From Terebella lapidaria (lineage: Eukaryota > Annelida > Polychaeta > Terebellida > Terebellidae): a DNA stretch of 64,000 nt. The DNA lies in contig OX424559.1 of NCBI GenBank assembly GCA_949152475.1, positions 20,429,809 through 20,493,808 on the forward strand, written 5' to 3'. Below are positions 45,239 through 57,539 of this stretch, piece by piece. The notes beneath the pieces were generated by a model that was not told the origin of the DNA, did not search any database, and was given only the letters and a program-made list of their open reading frames with translations. The position numbers and the translations under genes are program-made. How positions within the stretch are numbered: the first letter of the stretch is position 1; every line of letters begins with the position of its first letter.

Positions 45239-46886
45239 TTTTTTGATTGAATCGATTATGCAGTTTTGGCGGCCATTTTTATGCCGAAAATGGCTGTTTT
45301 GGTATGTTTTCAACTTTAAAAATTATTTTCTCAAAAACTATCTGATCAGTTTTGAGATTTTAGTTTCAAAATGTTCCCCTCATGTCTCTTTATAACGTGT
45401 ATAAGTTTCGATGCTCTTGAATCGCCGGTCTGAGTGTGGCGGCCGTTTTGATGTTGTTTACGGGGCCCAAATAGGATAAATTCTCCTATGCTTTATAATG
45501 GGCCACAATGTTCTTGATGTCTCAATTAATATTGAGATTAGAGACTTGGAATCAATTGTGGACATATATAGGAAATGATATATGCTGAATATTCTCGTGA
45601 CCTTGAATTTGACCTTTAACTTCATTTTCAAGGTCAGAGCACAAAATGGCTAATATCTCGCTTATTATCGACTTTACAGCTTAGAAATCTATTGTGACCA
45701 TATAGGAAATGATATATGCTGAATATTCTCATTACCTTGAATGTGACTTTTGACCTTATTTTCAAAGTCAGGGCACAAAATGACTAATATCTTGTTTATT
45801 ATCGACTTTACAGCTTAGGAATGAATTGCGGACGTATAGGAAATCATATATGTCGAATACTCTGATGACCTTGAATTTGACCTTTGACCTAATTTTCAAG
45901 GTTAAAGCACAAAATGCCTATTATCTCGCTTATTATCGACTTTACAGCTTTGAATTCAGATGTGGACATATAGGAAATGATATTCCAGGTATGCCGAATA
46001 TTCTGATGACCTTGAATCTGACCTTTCACCTCATTTCAAGGTCAGAGCACAAAATGGCCAATATCTCGCTTATGATTCACTTTACAGTTTGGGAATCAAT
46101 TGTTTACATATAAGAAATAATATATACTGAATATTCTCGTGAACTTGGCTATGACCTTTGACCTCATGGTCAGAGCACGAAATGGCGCATATCTCACTTG
46201 TCAACTTTACAGCTTACGAATCAATTGTGGACATATAGGAAATGATATGCTGAATATACTTGTAACCTTGAAGTTACCAAACCATCGGTCCGATCACCTA
46301 TTGGCTAGCCGGTAAGCTACAGGTCCCTTGGGCCTATGTTTTTTGTTTTCGCCGATATCATGGAAACGGTGCGTCAATAGTGAAATTGACATCATTTTCG
46401 GACTCATCGCACTAGACAAAAAGTCTAAGAGGTATTATGGATGAACTTTGACGTTGACCTGAAATTTTTTGCTGGGTCAGCATTTTTTTGTTTTCAGCGA
46501 TACATCGGAAACAGTGCATCGTAGAGTGAAACGAACATTATTTTCGGACTCGTCGCCCTGAACAAACATGTCTAAGGGGTATTATGGATGAACTTTGACC
46601 TTGACCTGAATTTTTTGTTGCTGAGTTTTCGGCGATATCTCAGAAACGGTGCGTTGTAGAGTGAATCCGACGTTATTTTTGGACTCGTCGCACTAGATTA
46701 AAAAGTGTAAGGGGTGTTATTGATGAACTTTGATCTGAAGTCATTTTGCTGAGTCGACATATTTTCAATTCAGTCGATATCTTGGAAATGGTGTGTCGTA
46801 GAGATCGTGGCAAACAAGTTATAAATATCGTAAATTAGTTTTAACACCGAAATGTCTGTAAGGCCTCTTTAGGCCTTGACGTCTAG
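45239..46886 (+). mobile_element. Family-A' tail joined to family-B tail
   Basis: 45,239-46,340 has about six core units (134-bp type) and ends GCCGGTAAGCTACAGGTCCCTTGGGCCTATG. From 46,341 family-B core units continue to CCGAAATGTCTGTAAGGCCTCTTTAGGCCTTGACGTCTAG (landmarks only), ending at CTAG, 46,886. Neither 5' end is present. Confidence 0.65.
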
Positions 46887-47359
46887 TTGTGTACAGAGGG
46901 ATAATTTATCTTGATATTTGAAGTTAGTGTGTCAAGAATGATGTACATACTAGTAGTCACCTGTTGCTAAATAATCCTCTTTCTTCCGATTACCAAGATT
47001 TGGGGGAAATTACACTATTTCGACTAGTTCTCGGACAAAATGTCAAGAACACCTTGTCCAATTGACACAAAATTATCTGGAGTTACTTGATGATCAATTG
47101 GAATACCCAAGCATGTTGGCCATAAAGCCTAGTTTGGATTTGTAAACATATGTTGTATACACATGTCAAAATAACCATGTTGTTTATGCATAGTCTAGGT
47201 GGTTTGCCTGTTACTAGTATTGTTTGAGCGGAATAAAATAAAAAAAAACTGAAAATATTGTTTCCGAGTTTTCTCTTTGATGAACAGCTTTACTCCTTTA
47301 TTATTCAGTTGGAGCAGTGGACTAGGAATTCACATCTTTAGGCCAAAAAAAAGTATTAA
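46887..47359. other. No gene recognised
   Basis: AT-rich sequence between the last family-B tail and the GGTTCTGG element. Nothing identified. Confidence 0.4.
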
Positions 47360-47753
47360 GGTTCTGGTTATGCGCGCGCGTCAGTTTTAACCCTGTGCAT
47401 CACTTGTTTTTTTAAAAAACCAAAAAAAATCACGCGCATCACATTTTGAGAGGTAAATTTCTTCTTTTTTTTTAGTAAATTGACACCCGTACACCGATTT
47501 TTGGGAGATAATGATCAAGTAAAATGGTCCCGTGTGTCTTTGACATTGCAAAACATGGTGTATGGCTGGCCAAACAGGGCAAATTCAACCGGGTCGCTTA
47601 TCAGCCAATTTTAGGGGAAAATGGTTGGTCAAATGGGCCATATTTGACTGGATAAGTCATCAGCCGCCAATTTTAGCAAAAAAAAAAATAAAATAATAAA
47701 AAAAAAAAATCGCGTCGTCGCATCACTTTTCGGGGACTCCAATAACCAGAACC
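47360..47753. mobile_element. TIR element, 394 bp (GGTTCTGGTTAT type)
   Basis: GGTTCTGGTTAT at the left and ATAACCAGAACC at the right are exact inverted repeats, flanked by TATTA-like sequence on both sides. A GCGCGCGCGTCA segment near the left end and CGCGTCGTCGCATCAC near the right are partly complementary. An A-rich interior separates them. No coding potential; superfamily not decided. Confidence 0.7.
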
Positions 47754-47903
47754 ATAATAATATTTTTTTTTGGCCATATATCCTTCAGTCCATTAAAGCA
47801 ACAATTTTACAATAGCCATATACCGGTAGGTGTTAACAAAATTATGAATTTAGCTGGTACTTTGATTATTGTGTTACTCAAATTGAGTGAAACATTCACT
47901 CTT

Positions 47904-48612
47904 GTGTTGACATAAGTCCATACTGTCGATGTTTCATGCTGGAAAGCTATTGGCAAGCTCCTTATTATGGCAGAGACAGGGTGATCCTAAATTGAGATGT
48001 TTGTAAAAGGTGATATCACAGTGGGCTACATCCCATTGGCCTTTCAAAAATCTCTTCATTGCGATCATACAAAGAGGAAAAGGAAAATTGACTGTTGGTA
48101 CTGTTGTCAGATGAGCAAAAAAATTACTATATGTCCCACAAAGTAATACTGTTGACATATGTCCCAGAAAGTAATACTGTTGTCGTATGTTCCAGAAAGT
48201 AATACTGTTGACATATGTCCCAGAAAGTAATACTGTTGACATATGTCCCAGAAAGTAATACTGTTGACATATGTCCCAGGAAGCAATACTGTTGACATAT
48301 GTCCCGTAAAGTAATACTGTTGACATATGTCCCAGAAAGTAATACTGTTGACATATGTCCTTTTGCATAAAATGACGTGTCATACAATGACGGACATATG
48401 TCGACGGAAATATGTCGACACAAAAGTAATAATCCTCACAGATTTTTTTCGTTTAAGTATTTTGTTGTAAGATTGAACTTAAAAACATATTTATCAGTAG
48501 TGCATACTTTGAAAAGCATGGAATGTTTATTCAAATTGAATTGAAGCTTATTACATTTGTGTCGACATATGTCCCCACTGTCGACATAAGTCCGAACTGT
48601 CGACATAAGTCT
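47904..48612. repeat. Element with GTCGACATATGTC ends and 28-bp minisatellite
   Basis: TGTTGACATAAGTCCATACTGTCGA at 47,904 and GTCGACATATGTCC...GTCGACATAAGTC near 48,563-48,610 bracket an array at 48,124-48,370. The array has about nine units of 28 bases with consensus ATATGTCCCAGAAAGTAATA plus CTGTTGAC. Each unit contains the 10-base palindrome GACATATGTC. The same palindrome marks both edges. Confidence 0.8.
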
Positions 48613-48621
48613 GTTTCATAT

Positions 48622-48680
48622 TTATAATAATAATAATAATAATAAAAATAGTAATAATAATAATAATAATATTATAATAA
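48622..48680. repeat. (TAA)n microsatellite
   Basis: Imperfect TAA/ATA trinucleotide run directly to the right of the CATATGTC element. Confidence 0.9.
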
Positions 48681-51600
48681 TGTTATTTATAAGGCACGTA
48701 GTCATGATAAAACATAGGCCTATCTAAGCACCGAACAATAAAACACTCGATAAATACAGAAAAGGGAAGAATAATAGTAACGTACAATGTGACAAAATGA
48801 ATAAAATTATTCGAATAATTTGTATAAGTAATATGATAACTAACCTGCAATATACAATATTGTGCTCGAAGTTTTAATGTTGATTGAGTGGAACCAATTA
48901 GTTACAATTACATACGTGACTAATACATAACTTGTGACTATACAGGTAGCCTTACAAGTTACAACTGCATACGTAACTATACATAATTTGTGAATACGTG
49001 AGTAGCCTTACAAATGAAAAGAATGAATTCTTCATATTCATATATACACATACAATATTCAACTTCATGTGGCTAAGGTATTGATTAAAGTGCTACACTA
49101 TTAAATTCTAAATAGATACAATAATATACAAGTGCATATGTTCAATATTCAACCTCTTGTGACTAGTTTTACAAATGGTATGAATGGAAATATCAGATTT
49201 GAGCCTGAATGTGTTTGTGTACGTCCACATATAATGTGACATATGCTACCGGTAGTACAACACTCTTCTAGTACAACATTAGTTTGCTAAGTTGATGTGT
49301 ATTCAAAATCATGAATCACCACATGAACAGTTGCATAATGTCCTGCAATCAAGCCCAAGGTTTTGGCATTTGCAGACAATTTCCACATAGCTTTCTGGAG
49401 TCACATTTGGTGAGTTCTTGAATGTTTAAGGCAAGTGCTGGAAGTGTTGTTAACAGAATTCTCTTTCTATGTTTTCCTTATTTTGCTAATTCCAATACAT
49501 ATCTGCCAACAATTATATACATATAATTACCCAAACTGCAATGCATATTTTGTTTCTGGTGTGTGGTATTCGATTAAGATAAATGTCAGTAAAATGGGGT
49601 AATTAATTATATTCACCATGTTCCAAACATTTTTCCATGACAACAAAACACAAATTTTCTTTGACCATGAAAACATGGAATGCACACTTTAATCGTAATA
49701 ATTGGATGCATGTTCATCAAGATATTCATGAAAGTAGAATTTTCGTAATGTTGTCTTCCAATTTGCATTTTAATGAAAAACAATAGGGTGATAATACCGA
49801 ATTTCCAATAGTGCAATAGGTGTATTAGCCCACCAATAATGAGTGCTGGAAGATTAACTATATCTTGGGTATATATTAGGCCGTGAATTAGCAACATTGA
49901 ACTCAACGTCGAACGAGTGCTTACATCTACGTCAATAGTTGATAAAAATATGTTTCAATTACCAATACATAACGTAAACGCATCAATATAGATATATGAT
50001 ACCTATTAAAGATATGTGATGTTCAGATATTCATGCGATCTAGTGCTTTTGAGCATTCTGAGTTGTTGAATCTGGATGAATATATGACTAGGGTGCGACT
50101 GATACCAATGCTTACGTCAGTCATGGAAAACAAATGCAAAACATATCACCACCAACTATTTATTATATGTTAACAACACTCGTAACATCAAGTGGTTTGC
50201 ACGACTGATGAAAAAAGTACATGTAGGTCATCGTGTATATATCGTGATAAGATACAAGGAAAATATGCTTTCACACAAGGAAAACAGCCAGCACAGAAAA
50301 TCCAACACAATCAAACTTAACTTCTGGTGTTTTGTTTGACAAAAATCAATATTCCAAGTACCCAGCAGAATGTATCATATGTAGGCTACCACGAAAAGCT
50401 ATATATATTTTCTATTTAATCTAAATATTATATGGTCATTATATAGTTATTGAGCGGAATGTACAATAATTATATACTTTGCCTTGATCAGCCTTATATA
50501 TTTTTGCCTTATATACTTTGCCTTTAAATTTCAAATTAGGTAAATTTTCCTCATTTTCAGAATTTTACGTGCATGTGTCTATGAGTGAAAAACCTTCTTT
50601 TTCACTTTGAGCCAATAACAGTTGTATATTGGTAGATATATAGATACAGCACATATATCTACAATCTTGCTGGCTTACATTCATTTCTTGTTCTCATTTT
50701 TACTCACTACTGGTGTGTTATTACATCATGTATTTTATTGTACTTGTATTTGTATATTTATTCAATCGTTTGATTGCAACCAATAAACATTATTATTACT
50801 CAAGAACTCGAATTTTTTGACCTACGATTCCGACCACTTTGGCACACTGCAGGGTATTAGACTGCATTTATGTGAAGTATTTTCATGTTTTGACCTTCCT
50901 AACACTTATTATCAAATCCTGTTACTCTGTTGCTGTTATTGTGCATTTTATCTCAAGTATATATTTTTGAGCAAAAATGTATGAGCAAAAAAAGTCAGGA
51001 CTGCATGTCATGCATTATACATACTTATTTGGCAAATGCAATATATTTGTATATCTATGATATTCCTTTTTCGCACATTCCATTTTGGCTCATACCAGTA
51101 TGTTCTGTATGTGTATGTATATTGTTTCGTTATTGGTCATGTGTATTCTAAATCTTTTAACTTTATTCTTAAGGATTGATTGCATGTGATCGGCATGAAC
51201 CTGGCATTGACCAGCTGTCCATTCACTTATAATGTAAATATAAAGGTAACAAATTCATGAATTTACACACTTCCAATCAACATGAAACTTTGCCTTTCTG
51301 ATTGTTAGCCATCAAGGATTACTAACCGAGACTCTGTTTCTTACTAAGCAATGTTAAATTTGTTAAATTCATCGTTTTCATATGTCAATTTCCGACCTAT
51401 TTCTCAGTCTACCAAATACACTCACAACAGGGCGAGCGAAAGGATTATGCTGTGCAGCAAATAGCTACTGAGGCCAGTAAAACTCACAGGTGATATGCAC
51501 TCGGGTACACCGAGGCGTTTGGGATTATGAATGTTCAGCTCATTGTATTCATCTCACAGAAAGTATAGCCCTAGATATTCTCATTATTTTGACGACAACA

Positions 51601-52641
51601 AGGAATAAATATATGCAACAGCCAGTGCTTGTCAAGCAGAACACTCGAATCTTCGTTTTGGTGAAACGTATAAAATGATTTATCTAATCATCAAATTGCA
51701 CAGCTTTCGTGATATATTTTATGAAACCATGTCTCGGTTCATCATCCATGAGTATATGTGTGTGTGCTAGCCAAGTTTTAGGTCAGGGGATTGTATTGTT
51801 TTGGTGATTTTGTTACCTTTACTTTCACATTATAAGTCAATGGAAAAGTGCCTCAGTGCAGTCACCGGTAAGTTACGTGCAATCACACCTTAAATGATAG
51901 TGGAATAGAGTAAAACAGGGCAGTAGAGGGAAACAGTGTTGAGTTTCCTTGATGTTTCATTGATTCGGTCTTGATCAGGTTTGTTTTATGTATATCAACC
52001 TAACCAGATGATTTCAAATGAAGTTTTTTTTTCGGGTTAGTAAAAGACATAGACAAGACTATACTAGAACCAACTAACGATATGGACAATGAATAGGAAA
52101 TGAGATGATTTCCAACTGATAAGTCAAATTGAAATATCAATCAATGAATGAATTACCACTATGAGCAAAAAAAAAAACAATGTTTACTAGTGAAAGCGCA
52201 ATATGCATAGAAGCAGATATCACAGAATATAATTGTTCTGTGTGTCCAAGTGGAAGCTCGTTGGGCCGAGGTGCTGTCTGTTCAGTGTCTGGGTTCCGTC
52301 TGCCGTGCAAGGCTTCAAGCGCTGGTCACCTCCTAACTGGGTGGTTCGTCAGGTGGCAGCATCATCTTTAGTGCAGCTTGTACTAGCACTCGCCAGAGGG
52401 TAGTACTGAGTAATTAAGATATTTTAGCCTTTCTACAACACTCTCCCTGGAGCCAGGCTTAATCCTATTTTAATGAATCTTGACTTAACAATAGAAATGA
52501 ATGGAAGACACTGTCGGATAGATTATGCCACCCTAGAGTGTCCCTACATAATTATCGGCTGACGTAATTAAGAACTATCATGGAATGACAGGAACTGAAG
52601 GATAAAACCTACGTGTTGACTCCAACAAGCACACACTGCAA
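48681..52641. other. AT-rich intergenic DNA, no gene seen
   Basis: Four kilobases with no convincing coding frame on either strand. A diverged pair of about 70-base repeats (TACATACGTGACTA ... GTAGCCTTACAA) lies at 48,900-49,015. There are AT-dinucleotide clusters near 50,400-50,800. Frames at 49,613-49,906 (minus) and 50,930-51,151 (plus) are hydrophobic and AT-driven and show no domain. Distant exons or regulatory sites cannot be excluded. Confidence 0.5.
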
Positions 52642-53270
52642 TTAAAATTCATTTAAAAACAGTTTTATAGGCACTCGCTTTCTGTCACATCTGTCTTTCA
52701 CACGAAAATAGCCATACATACAAGTTTCCTCATTCCCCATATTCTCCAAGAGACTTGAACACTGAGTGCATCGGCACGTCTTCGGGGATGTCAGTGAACA
52801 CTGTCCACTGGACAGATGAATAGACTTCGCCACTTCCTTGTCCACAACAATCCTCTTTAGTGCAGGTGGGCTGTTCTCCTTCCTGCTGTTCTGGTTGAAG
52901 TCAATACTTTGGATTTGAACTGAACAGTGGCCCCCTACTTCAGCTCTGTCGAGTTTAAATCTTTCTGGGACGACGTTGCCTTTGGGCACTCACGAGCGAA
53001 GTGACCTGGTTTGTGACAGCCATAGCACATGTATTGCTTCTTATTCGAGCTTCCTCGTGATGAAGACCTCGAGCCGGTAGAATCCCGGCACTGGTTGGGA
53101 GGGGGACTCCTTGAAGATCGCTGTGGTGAACGGTAGAATCTTCCCAATCTCTCGAATGCCGTAACCATTATCAGTTGTTCCATTCTCGTCCCGGTGGTAA
53201 TAGATAGCTCTTCCATCAACTTACCTAGGTTTGTGGTACTTTCTCCGTCCGACTTCTGAATAGCTCTCAA
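52642..53270 (-). pseudogene. Gypsy gag remnant with CCHC knuckle, minus strand
   Basis: The frame from 53,294 to 52,935 contains one zinc knuckle, C-x2-C-x4-H-x4-C (CYGCHKPGHFAREC, about 53,035-52,995), after an Arg/Ser-rich segment. Directly after the knuckle the homologous frame shifts: 52,989-52,642 starts with CPKGNVVPERFKLDRA and continues with QNSRKENSPPALKR. It could be a programmed gag-pol frameshift or a mutation. It meets a plus-strand LTR fragment at about 53,268, again head to head. No protease or RT follows. Confidence 0.65.
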
Positions 53271-53591
53271 CTCCCACCTGGGATGGTGCGACACAGAATC
53301 TGGTGGACAGTCGGGCTGTCTGGGGTTCCATCCCCTGTGGCGGACCGCGGCGAGCAGGTCTTACAGTTAACACCACGGTGATGATCCTGTATCTGAGTGG
53401 TGTCTGCATTTCTGGGCTCGCTGCTACCTGGTTAACGTTCTGATGATAAAGTAAGCACTGCGCCCACAGTGACCCTCGGTGAGTGGACTATCCGCGAGGA
53501 TCCGAGGATAGTGGGTGTGCATCCGCCGTGACCCATGGTGAGAGGACTATCCTCGAGGATTATGGATAGCGGACGATGTTAAAACTTCACA
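53268..53591 (+). mobile_element. Partial Gypsy-type LTR, plus strand
   Basis: Begins in the middle of the LTR (CCCACCTGGGATGGTGCGACAC, matching 10,268 onward) and ends before the primer site at 53,593. It includes two copies of a GAGTGGACTATCCGCGAGGATC-type repeat in the zone where the LTRs at 9905 and 13,670 carry CCGTTCCGG repeats. The subfamily matches the minus LTR at 4712. Confidence 0.75.
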
Positions 53592-53592
53592 C

Positions 53593-53605
53593 TGGTGCCG
53601 TGACC
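53593..53605 (+). promoter_or_regulatory. Primer binding site of LTR element
   Basis: TGGTGCCGTGACC right after the LTR end, one base different from the site at 10,661. Confidence 0.65.
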
Positions 53606-53707
53606 AGGATCAGTCCAACCGCGCTCCATCGCAGCCTAACGTCGCAGTGTTTTGCTCCCCTCGTCCCTGGGGATCACCTGCTTCCTCCGGCACACTTAAA
53701 GAAAAAC

Positions 53708-54225
53708 ATGAGTGATAAGGAACAAGATAGAGTCTCCGACCATACCCGTTTGCAGGACGGTTGTGAGCTGCCTCCTGCTGGCTCCGGCAATAACCAGAGA
53801 TGTCTGGACGAGCTTCCAGACCAGACCCAGTCTGCGGAGCCAACTCCGATGCCACGACTCTGTCTCCGGGCGTAGAGTCGAGCCCTGCGGGGCCGCAACA
53901 GCGCTTCGAGACCGAGCCTCGATGAGTTAGGTGAGGTGGGCGGAGCTGGAAACGGCTCTACTCCGCACCTGCCTTTGCCCGGATGGCCTCCTCGGCCGGC
54001 GCTCTTCCGTGAGATGTCTCTGGACATCCAGAATCGAATGCCGGTCACCACGGTTGACTCCAGCCTGATAGACAGACTGTTTCGGCTACCAACGCCAGCC
54101 GGGTCAACTCCCTCGCGAGTCCCTGGTCCGGATGTCAGACGGTCTGTGCAGGGCATGGTGGACAAGCTTACTAACACCTTGAGTGAGCTGGCCCCCTCGG
54201 GGCACTATGACCGCAAGACTGCGCC
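53708..54225 (+). pseudogene. Gag amino-terminal remnant
   Basis: Starts MSDKEQDRVSDHTRLQDG, parallel to 10,778. A frame change near 53,875 leads to a frame that stays open (53,936-54,313), with SLDIQNRMPVTTVDSSLIDR and PGPDVRRSVQGMVDKL. It breaks at the start of the 85-bp satellite: its last genuine residues (HYDRKTAPDLLVH) overlap the first satellite unit. No capsid core or knuckle is present. Confidence 0.5.
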
Positions 54226-55277
54226 TGATTTATTAGTGCACTTTGAAGCTAAAAGTGCAAGAGTGACATTTCCTAACACACTGTTGAAGCTAAAAGTGCA
54301 AGATTGTGACTAACTTATTAGTGCACTTTGAAGCTTAAAGTGCAAGAGTGACATTTTCTAACACACTGTTGAAGCTAAAAGTGCAAGACTGCCCCTGACT
54401 TATTAGTGCACTTTGAAGCTAAAAGTGCAAAAGTGACATTTTCTAACACACTGTTGAAGCTAAAAGTGCAAGACTGCCCCTGACTTAGTAGTGCACTTTG
54501 AAGCTAAAAGTGCATAAGTGACATTTTCTAACACACTGTTGAAGCTAAAAGTGCAAAACTGCACCTGACTTATTAGTGCACTTTGAAGCCTAAAGTGCAA
54601 GAGTGACATTTTCGAACACACTGTTGAAGCTAAAAGTGCAAGACTGCGAATGAGTTATTAGTGCACTTTGAAGCTAAAAGTACAAGAGTGACATTTTCTA
54701 ACACACTGTTGAAGCTAAAAGCGCAAGACTGCGCCTGACTCATTGGAGCACTCCAGCAGTGACATTTTCTAGCACACTGTTGAAGCTAAAAGTGCAAGAC
54801 TGCGCCTGACTTATTAGTGCACTTTGAAGCTAAAAGTGCAAGAGTGACATTTTCTAACACACTGTTGATGCTAAAAGAGCAAGACTGCACCTGACTTACC
54901 AGTGCACTTTGAAGCTAAAAGTGCATAAGTGACATTTTCTAACACACTGTTGAAGCTAAAAGTGCAAGACTGCGCCTGACTTATTAGTGCACTTTAAAAC
55001 TAAAAGTGCAAGAGTGACATTTTCTAACACACTGTTGATGCTAAAAGTGCAAGACTGCGCCTGACTTATCAGTGCACTTTGAAGATAAAAGTGCTAGAGT
55101 GACATTTTCTAACACACTGTTGAAGCTAAAAGTGCAAGACTGCACCTGACTTATCAGTGCACTTTGAAGATAAAAGTGCTAGAGTGACATTTTCTAACAC
55201 ACTGTTGAAGCTAAAAGTGCAAGACTGCACCTGACTTATTAGTGCACTTTAAAACTAAAAGTGCAAGAGTGACATTT
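54226..55277. repeat. 85-bp satellite array, about 12-13 units
   Basis: GTGCACTTTGAAG landmarks at 54,236, 54,321, 54,406 and 54,491 are exactly 85 bases apart, continuing to 55,242 with one shortened unit near 54,740. Each unit holds TGCACTTT-gaagcta-AAAGTGCA, a potential hairpin, and two copies of a GAAGCTAAAAGTGCAAGA half-unit. The array begins in the gag remnant with shared sequence (GCAAGACTGCGCCTGA) and ends by replacing the last codons of the minus-strand recombinase pseudogene. Confidence 0.9.
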
Positions 55278-56483
55278 TTTGTAAGATCGAACAGCAGTGC
55301 TGCGATGACCCGTCACTCCCATTATGAGCTGTTCATCAACGGACTCCTGGAACAAGCGAGTTGCAACACTGGCCCGTAGCGAGTGATTGGAGTATTTCCC
55401 GTCCTTAATCCCAGCCGACGACATAATACTGGACACCATCTTGGAGAGTGGGTTATGACCCATCACAGCTCTGCCAAACCAGACTTCTGTAGTTGGTTTC
55501 GTAAGCGGTCTCAGGTACAGTCCGGTCTTGAGAGCATCTTTTGGACACAAAGAAATATACAGCCTCAGAATGCGTACGATACAACGCTCTGGGTGGGCGA
55601 CATTCTGGTACGCCCGGCTCTGGTGTGGTTCGATTTTACGGTGTTTCAGGCCGCCTTTGTAGGATTGGTTGCGGTTTCTCGATAGAGAACATACTTCCGG
55701 TCGTCGCTATCTGATCCAAACTGAAAGTTGTCGATCGTCAGCTTCCTGCTTTCCTCTCCTCCGCGGATGCCGAAATTCAGTCCTACCAACCAGAATACAG
55801 TGCGGAGCAGAATTTCTGGCGTGTTTGTTCCGAGATGCCCCTTCTCCCAAAGAGACTGCTCCTGAGCCACTGTGATTATCTGAGCACGCTGGGGAGGTCG
55901 GTTAATTCCTTCTGCGGTTCCCACTTGCATCTCCTAATCCAAAGCAGTCTTCACCTTCTCATATTTTTCGTCGGAAAAGAAGTTGACTTTCACACCTTGG
56001 AGATAGAGTTCTTTTTGTAGGCAGCACACTATCTCATACAGTGTCTTGGAAGATATTTTGTACCGTCCTCCTTTCTTGTTTGTCTCAGGAATTCGCACAT
56101 CAAGTCCACGAACGTATCCGGGTGCGATGCAGCCTGACGCAGATCAGAGCATGTGCCACCGCGACGTCCACGAAGCCACTTGTCGAAGACGGCTCTGGCC
56201 CACGATGCCTTCCTCTTGGTGTTGTCCGGAACGATGGCTGCGCACAGTTCTCTCGAGTCCAGTGCTGGCACGTCATAGGCAAAACGAGATCGTGCGTCTA
56301 AAACGACTGAAAACGAGAAAACAATTGAAAACATTTATTACAAATTTTTTGTGCCAAATTACGCGAGCATCAAATATATACAAACTATCCATATTCATAC
56401 ACATATGATTTCAGGTTTATTTCACAATAATCACGCATATATTCCGGAGTAGCACGGAATTTGAAGAAAAAAAACCTTCTTAA

Positions 56484-57409
56484 GGGGCAGCCCGACTGAG
56501 AAATTGGCGTGTGAGTTGTGGTCTACTTCAAAATTTAAATCTGAAATTTCTGAGGATCTGTTCATTGTAGATGCTTGAAATTTCCCAAACTATTTTTATA
56601 TGCTGTGTAGAAGAATATGATGATATATTCTGTCACAGATAAATATCCATATTGCCAAAATATGGATATTATTGACAATATTTTCAGGTACATCCTGCAC
56701 TAACAAAAACGAAGTATTCATGCCAAAAATATACTCACACTGCACAATGGGTATCCTGCTGTAGCGCCCGAGTCTCAGTTTTTCCATTATCCAAGTAAGT
56801 GTTGCACATTGACAGTGCAAAGTTGACACTAGTTTGCTCTTTTACCAAAATCCCAGAACACATGGCTGCACTGGTTTTCTGGTCCACATTGTAGGCTTGA
56901 CCCTTTCCTCAAAACAACCAAGCATGACTCAATGCACAAAACTAAGACCTGCAGACCAGTGGTCATGCACTGGTGACTCTGCAGGCAGAGGGTCAAGCCA
57001 GCAAAGTGGACCAGAAAATCTATGCAGCCATGTGCTTTGGAATTTTTGTTTGACAGCAAAATAGTGTCAACTTTGCAATGTAAATGTGCAACACTCACTT
57101 GGAAAATGGATAATCTAAGACTCGGGCGCTATAGCAGAATACCCATTTCACATTGTGAGTATGTTTTCAGAATCAATACTTTGTGAATTTCCACGCAGGA
57201 TGTACCTGAAAATATTAATAATAATATCCATATTTTGAGGATAATAATATTTGTCTCGGTCAAATTTTATCATGATAATCTTCTACACGGCATGCGGAGA
57301 TAGTTTAGGAAGTTTCTTTCTTGTACATTGAGCGGATTTTCAGAAATTTCAGTTTGAAATTTTGAAGTAGACTACGACTTCCAAGGAATTTCCCCAGTCG
57401 TGCTGCCCC
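56484..57409. mobile_element. TTAA-flanked foldback element, 926 bp, in the recombinase intron
   Basis: GGGGCAGCCCGACTG at the left and, reverse-complemented, GGGGCAGCACGACTG at the right, flanked by TTAA at 56,480-56,483 and 57,410-57,413. Nearly the whole element is an imperfect inverted repeat with a centre near 56,945. Paired blocks are GTACATCCTGC/GCAGGATGTAC, CACATGGCTGCA/TGCAGCCATGTG and GGGCGCTA/TAGCGCCC. TTAA target duplication suggests a piggyBac-type non-autonomous element. It carries no coding sequence. Confidence 0.85.
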
Positions 57410-57413
57410 TTAA

Positions 57414-57539
57414 AAATATATGATTAATGTCCTCGAGAATTCATACATGACGATATTCACGCATAAATACGGTTTTCCCCTGCATAGAATATCCACAGAC
57501 CAATCTGCAATTTTGTGTGGCGTAAAAAATGAAACTTAC
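57414..57539. other. Intron remainder of recombinase pseudogene
   Basis: Unremarkable intron DNA between the foldback element and the donor site of the Ser-rich exon. Confidence 0.4.

Noticed and set aside
47934..48423. 149- and 98-codon minus-strand frames with repeated peptides
   Set aside because: Product of the 28-bp minisatellite; 28 is not a multiple of three, so the three frames cycle through the same sequence.
49613..49906. 97-codon minus-strand frame
   Set aside because: AT-driven, no domain, no start or splice context; insufficient support as a gene.
54226..55277. 85-bp array considered as a CRISPR array
   Set aside because: There are no unique spacers; the whole unit repeats, and the context is eukaryotic.
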